Source: a bacterium (lineage in GTDB: Bacteria > Orphanbacterota > Orphanbacteria > Orphanbacterales > Orphanbacteraceae). Taken from it: a DNA stretch of 64,000 bases. Both the position numbers and the translations under genes were made by a program. Under the pieces are notes generated by a model that worked only from the letters and a program-made list of their open reading frames with translations, was not told the DNA's origin and made no database searches. The stretch is from NCBI GenBank assembly GCA_025782575.1, contig JALGYY010000025.1:124001-188000 (forward strand). Reading direction: 5' to 3'. Positions 60,929 through 64,000 of this stretch are shown piece after piece (the first letter of the stretch is position 1; each line of letters begins with the position of its first letter).

Positions 60929-63900
60929 TCACTCGGTCCGAACAGCTCTCGCCAGACCGCGTTCCTTCCATAGTGCAAAGATCGCAGGATAGACCGTCAG
61001 TTCGAGCAGAAACGAAGTCACAAGCCCCCCGACCATGGGTGCAGCAATCCGCCGCATGACATCCGCCCCAGTTCCTGTGCTCCAAAGAACGGGAGCGAGC
61101 CCAATCATCGTGGTCATCACCGTCATGAGCTTGGGTCGAATGCGCCCGGCCGCCCCCTCAACAATGGCCTGCCCGAGATCCTCAAACGTCTTGACGTGGC
61201 CGTTCGCTACGCGCCGCCGGTGCGCCAGTTTGAGGTACAAGAGCATCACCACTCCAGTTTCCGCGTCGAGCCCGGCAAGAGCGATGAGGCCAACCCAGAC
61301 CGCGACGCTCATGTTGTAGTCGAGGAGATAGAGAAGCCAGATGGCGCCTATCAGGGAAAATGGCACAGCAAGGAGCACGATTCCCGTTTCCACAAGCGAC
61401 CTTGTGTTCAAGTAGAGAAGCACGAACACGAGCAGTAACGTGATGGGCACTACAACGATGAGCCTCGCCTTCGCGCGCTCGTAGTAACGGAACTGGCCCG
61501 CCCAGCCGAGGCGTACGCCAGGCGGAAGAACGACCTGGTCTGCCAGAACGCGCTTTGCGTCGTCTACGTAGTCCGCAACCGGCAACTCTCCGGTGTCTAC
61601 GAACACGAAGCCGACAAGTTTTCCGTCTTCGCTACGAATCATCGGCGGCCCAGTAGTGAAGCTGATATCTGCGACCTGAGAGAGAGGTACCTGCGCCCCC
61701 GTTGCGGTCGCTACCAGCGTCTTCCCAAGAAGCTCCGGGTCATCCCGAAACTCCCGAGCATAACGAACATTGATGGGATAGCGCTCCCGGCCCTCTACGG
61801 TTTCGCTGATGTTCATTCCGCCAATCGCGGACATCACGACCTGGTTCACATCGCGAACACGCAGCCCGTGTCGGGCCGCATTCTCCCGATTGACGGTAAT
61901 GTCGACGTAGAAGCCCCCCGTTGACCGCTCCGCGAATGCGCTTCTCGTGCCCGGAATGGCAGAGATCGCGCGCTCAATCTCGAGAGCCGCCCTCTCGATC
62001 GTCTTCAGGTCATCTCCAAACACCTGAATACCGAGAGGACTTCTGATTCCCGTCGCCAGCATCTCGGTTCGAGTCTGAATCGGCATCCACCAGATGTTCG
62101 GCATTCCAGGATACTGAAGCTCCTCATCCATCTCTTGGATGAGCGCCTCCCAAGTGAGCCCCGCGCGCCATTCTGAACGCGGCTTCAGCACGACTGTCGT
62201 CTCGACCATTCCAATAGGGGCTGGGTCCGTAGCTGTCCGCGCACGGCCCATTTTTCCGAACACGCTTTCGACTTCCGGAAACTCCTTCAGCTGACGGTCC
62301 ATCGCCTGGAGAACATTGGAGGCCTCCGTAATGGACATTCCCGGCGGCGCAGTCGGCATGTAGAGGATCGCTCCTTCGTTTAGTGGCGGCATGAACTCTC
62401 GGCCGAGCCCGAGGAAAGCTGGCACGGTCGCGCCCATCAGCAAGAGCGCCACGATAACAACGGCGTATCGGAATCGGACAACGAACCGCACGACCGGCGT
62501 GTAAAGCCAAACCAGTAGCCGGTTGATTGGATTCTGCTCCTCGCGGAGAATCTTGCCGCGGACAAAGAGAGCGGCGAGCGCCGGAGTTAGCGTCACCGCG
62601 AGAATTGCTGCGAAGCCCATCGAGTAGGTCTTCGTGAACGCGAGAGGCTTGAAGAGACGACCTTCTGTTGCTTGGAGCGTGAACACGGGCATGAAGGACA
62701 CGGTGATGACGAGAAGAGAGAAAAAGATGGAGGGACCGACTTCTTGCATGCCGAGGATGACCGCGTCGAGCCGGGACCCTCTTCGGCCGGCAGCCGCCCA
62801 GTCGGCAAGCTTCTTGTGAACATTCTCGATGAGAATAATCGACGCATCCACCATCGCGCCAACCGCCACGGCGATACCGCCAAGCGACATGATGTTCGCC
62901 GTCAGGCCCTGGTAGTACATCGGGATGAATGCCAGGAGCACCGCGACCGGAAGAGTGATGATTGCGACAAGCGCGCTTTGTGCGTGAAGCAAGAAGAGGA
63001 AGATAATCACGCTGACGACTATCATCTCTTCAAGAAGAGTGTGCTTGAGCGTTTCGATTGCCTCCTCAATGAGGCCCGCCCGGTCATAGGTAACGACGAG
63101 CTCCACGCCTTCCGGGAGGCTGGTTCGCACCTCTTCAAGGCGCACCTTTACGCGGTCAATTACCTTCAGGGCATTCTCGCCGTAGCGCATTATAACGATG
63201 CCGCCGACGACCTCGCCCTCGCCGTTTAGCTCCGCAACGCCCCGCCGCATCTCCGGCCCAAGAGCAATCTGTGCCACGTCTCGAAGATAGACGGGCACGC
63301 CCCCCTGACCGCTCACTCGCAGGGGGACCATCTCCAGATCCTCGACCTTCTCAACGTACCCGCGGCCGCGAATCATCTGCTCGTGGCCTGCAATCTCGAT
63401 TACGCGGCCACCAACGTCCTCGTTCGACTCGCGAACCGCTTTGATAACCTCGGCCAGGGAAATGCCGTAAGAAACGAGTCGGTCCGGGTCGAGGGTAATC
63501 TGGTACTGCTTAACGAAACCGCCTACGGAGGCGACTTCCGCCACCCCCGGCACGCTCTCGAGGGCGTAGCGCACGTTCCAATCCTGGAGAGAGCGAAGCT
63601 CCTGCAGGTCATGCTGTCCGCTCCGGTCCACGAGCGCATACTGAAACACCCACCCGACTCCCGTAGCGTCCGGCCCAAGGGTGGGCACTACGCCCTCGGG
63701 GAGCTCGGCCTGAACCGTGTTCATGTATTCGAGCACACGGCTGCGCGCCCAGTAGATGTCGGTGTCGTCCTCGAAAATGACGTAGACAAAGGAGAGGCCA
63801 AAGAACGACTGGCCACGCACGAACTTCACCTTGGGAGCCGAGAGAAGCGCCGACGTGATGGGAAAGGTTATTTGGTCCTCTACCAGGTCGGGGCTCTGCC

Positions 63901-64000
63901 CCGGCCATTCTGTGAAGATGATTACCTGGACATCGGAGAGGTCGGGAATCGCATCGAGGGGCGCTTCCCGAAGCGAATACCATCCCCAAACCGCCAGCGC
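60929..64000 (-). CDS. CusA/CzcA-type heavy-metal RND efflux pump (5'-truncated by window end)
   Basis: The frame is open from the window end (64000) to the stop at 60929, 1023 residues; the true start lies beyond. The first residues shown read PLDAIPDLSDVQVIIFTEWP and DLVEDQITFPITSALL, then VRGQSFFGLSFVYVIFEDDTD, the classic CusA/CzcA porter domain. GAMVDASIILIENVHKKL in the fourth membrane helix carries the conserved Asp of the proton relay. It forms the inner-membrane trimer of a tripartite pump that expels Cu/Ag or Zn/Co/Cd/Ni; which metal cannot be decided by eye. CusB/CzcB and CusC partners should lie beyond 64000. Confidence 0.95.
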   Translation of the reverse strand, partial: ALAVWGWYSLREAPLDAIPDLSDVQVIIFTEWPGQSPDLVEDQITFPITSALLSAPKVKFVRGQSFFGLSFVYVIFEDDTDIYWARSRVLEYMNTVQAELPEGVVPTLGPDATGVGWVFQYALVDRSGQHDLQELRSLQDWNVRYALESVPGVAEVASVGGFVKQYQITLDPDRLVSYGISLAEVIKAVRESNEDVGGRVIEIAGHEQMIRGRGYVEKVEDLEMVPLRVSGQGGVPVYLRDVAQIALGPEMRRGVAELNGEGEVVGGIVIMRYGENALKVIDRVKVRLEEVRTSLPEGVELVVTYDRAGLIEEAIETLKHTLLEEMIVVSVIIFLFLLHAQSALVAIITLPVAVLLAFIPMYYQGLTANIMSLGGIAVAVGAMVDASIILIENVHKKLADWAAAGRRGSRLDAVILGMQEVGPSIFFSLLVITVSFMPVFTLQATEGRLFKPLAFTKTYSMGFAAILAVTLTPALAALFVRGKILREEQNPINRLLVWLYTPVVRFVVRFRYAVVIVALLLMGATVPAFLGLGREFMPPLNEGAILYMPTAPPGMSITEASNVLQAMDRQLKEFPEVESVFGKMGRARTATDPAPIGMVETTVVLKPRSEWRAGLTWEALIQEMDEELQYPGMPNIWWMPIQTRTEMLATGIRSPLGIQVFGDDLKTIERAALEIERAISAIPGTRSAFAERSTGGFYVDITVNRENAARHGLRVRDVNQVVMSAIGGMNISETVEGRERYPINVRYAREFRDDPELLGKTLVATATGAQVPLSQVADISFTTGPPMIRSEDGKLVGFVFVDTGELPVADYVDDAKRVLADQVVLPPGVRLGWAGQFRYYERAKARLIVVVPITLLLVFVLLYLNTRSLVETGIVLLAVPFSLIGAIWLLYLLDYNMSVAVWVGLIALAGLDAETGVVMLLYLKLAHRRRVANGHVKTFEDLGQAIVEGAAGRIRPKLMTVMTTMIGLAPVLWSTGTGADVMRRIAAPMVGGLVTSFLLELTVYPAIFALWKERGLARAVRTE

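Noticed and set aside
1-64000. tRNA, rRNA or CRISPR elements
   Set aside because: All intergenic gaps were read; no cloverleaf, rRNA core or evenly spaced repeat was found.

Overview
The window is a GC-rich chromosomal segment from an uncultivated-type bacterium. Six predicted exported proteins end in a FlgD-like/CTD module (pattern G-V/I-Y-F-x-R, then a basic last residue). A Ser/Thr kinase is fused to a TolB-type propeller, and there are several large Fn3/PKD/PA14/VCBS proteins. This combination is common in FCB-group candidate phyla such as Eisenbacteria/Krumholzibacteriota, but no rRNA or ribosomal gene is present to prove it. I saw no tRNA, rRNA or CRISPR array.

Layout. 1-5.7 kb: a truncated SBBP-propeller surface protein, a Gly-rich protein paired with an LcrH/SycD-like TPR protein, and a VCBS-repeat surface protein. 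5.7-14.4 kb: kinase-propeller, sterol desaturase-family enzyme, a lipoprotein, and a PQQ-type sugar dehydrogenase/PKD/PA14 exoprotein. 14.5-27.9 kb: an unusual glycan or glycolipid locus with two paralogous sulfotransferases around a cytochrome P450, two tandem paralogous glycosyltransferase-like proteins, a flippase, a sulfotransferase-glycosyltransferase fusion, an FkbM methyltransferase, a second flippase and an S9 peptidase. 28-39.3 kb: a secreted EEP nuclease/phosphatase, a three-gene operon (CsgG/TPR lipoprotein, predicted outer-membrane barrel, 1641-aa Fn3/dockerin protein), a thioredoxin-fold CTD protein and an SGNH hydrolase. 39.5-43.7 kb: DUF438/hemerythrin/PAS protein, CrcB fluoride channel, a small lipoprotein, and an HNH endonuclease lying between CrcB and DUF190. 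43.8-48.95 kb: a leucine-degradation (liu) operon whose biotin carboxylase gene carries a frame-breaking internal deletion. 49-53.7 kb: ECF sigma factor with a membrane partner, then a GT/GT/nucleotidyltransferase operon.

53.9-64 kb is accessory in character: two ArsR-SRPBCC operons, an IS21/tyrosine-recombinase relic, a frameshifted DUF899 gene, a duplicated SRPBCC fragment, DinB and TfoX_N proteins, a SnoaL/membrane/HxlR operon, a MerR-type dyad promoter, a five-heme cytochrome c and the 3' part of a CusA/CzcA metal-efflux pump that runs off the window end.

Two themes cut across the genes. Several genes lack a Shine-Dalgarno sequence and have a -10-like hexamer 6-9 nt before the start codon, which suggests leaderless transcripts. 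Two genes (P450 and the small lipoprotein) have a good Shine-Dalgarno placed for a rare CTG or ATT start. The best candidate for a little-described system is the sulfotransferase/P450/glycosyltransferase/flippase locus; second is the CsgG-barrel-giant Fn3 operon. Functions are inferred from motifs read by eye; no database search was run.
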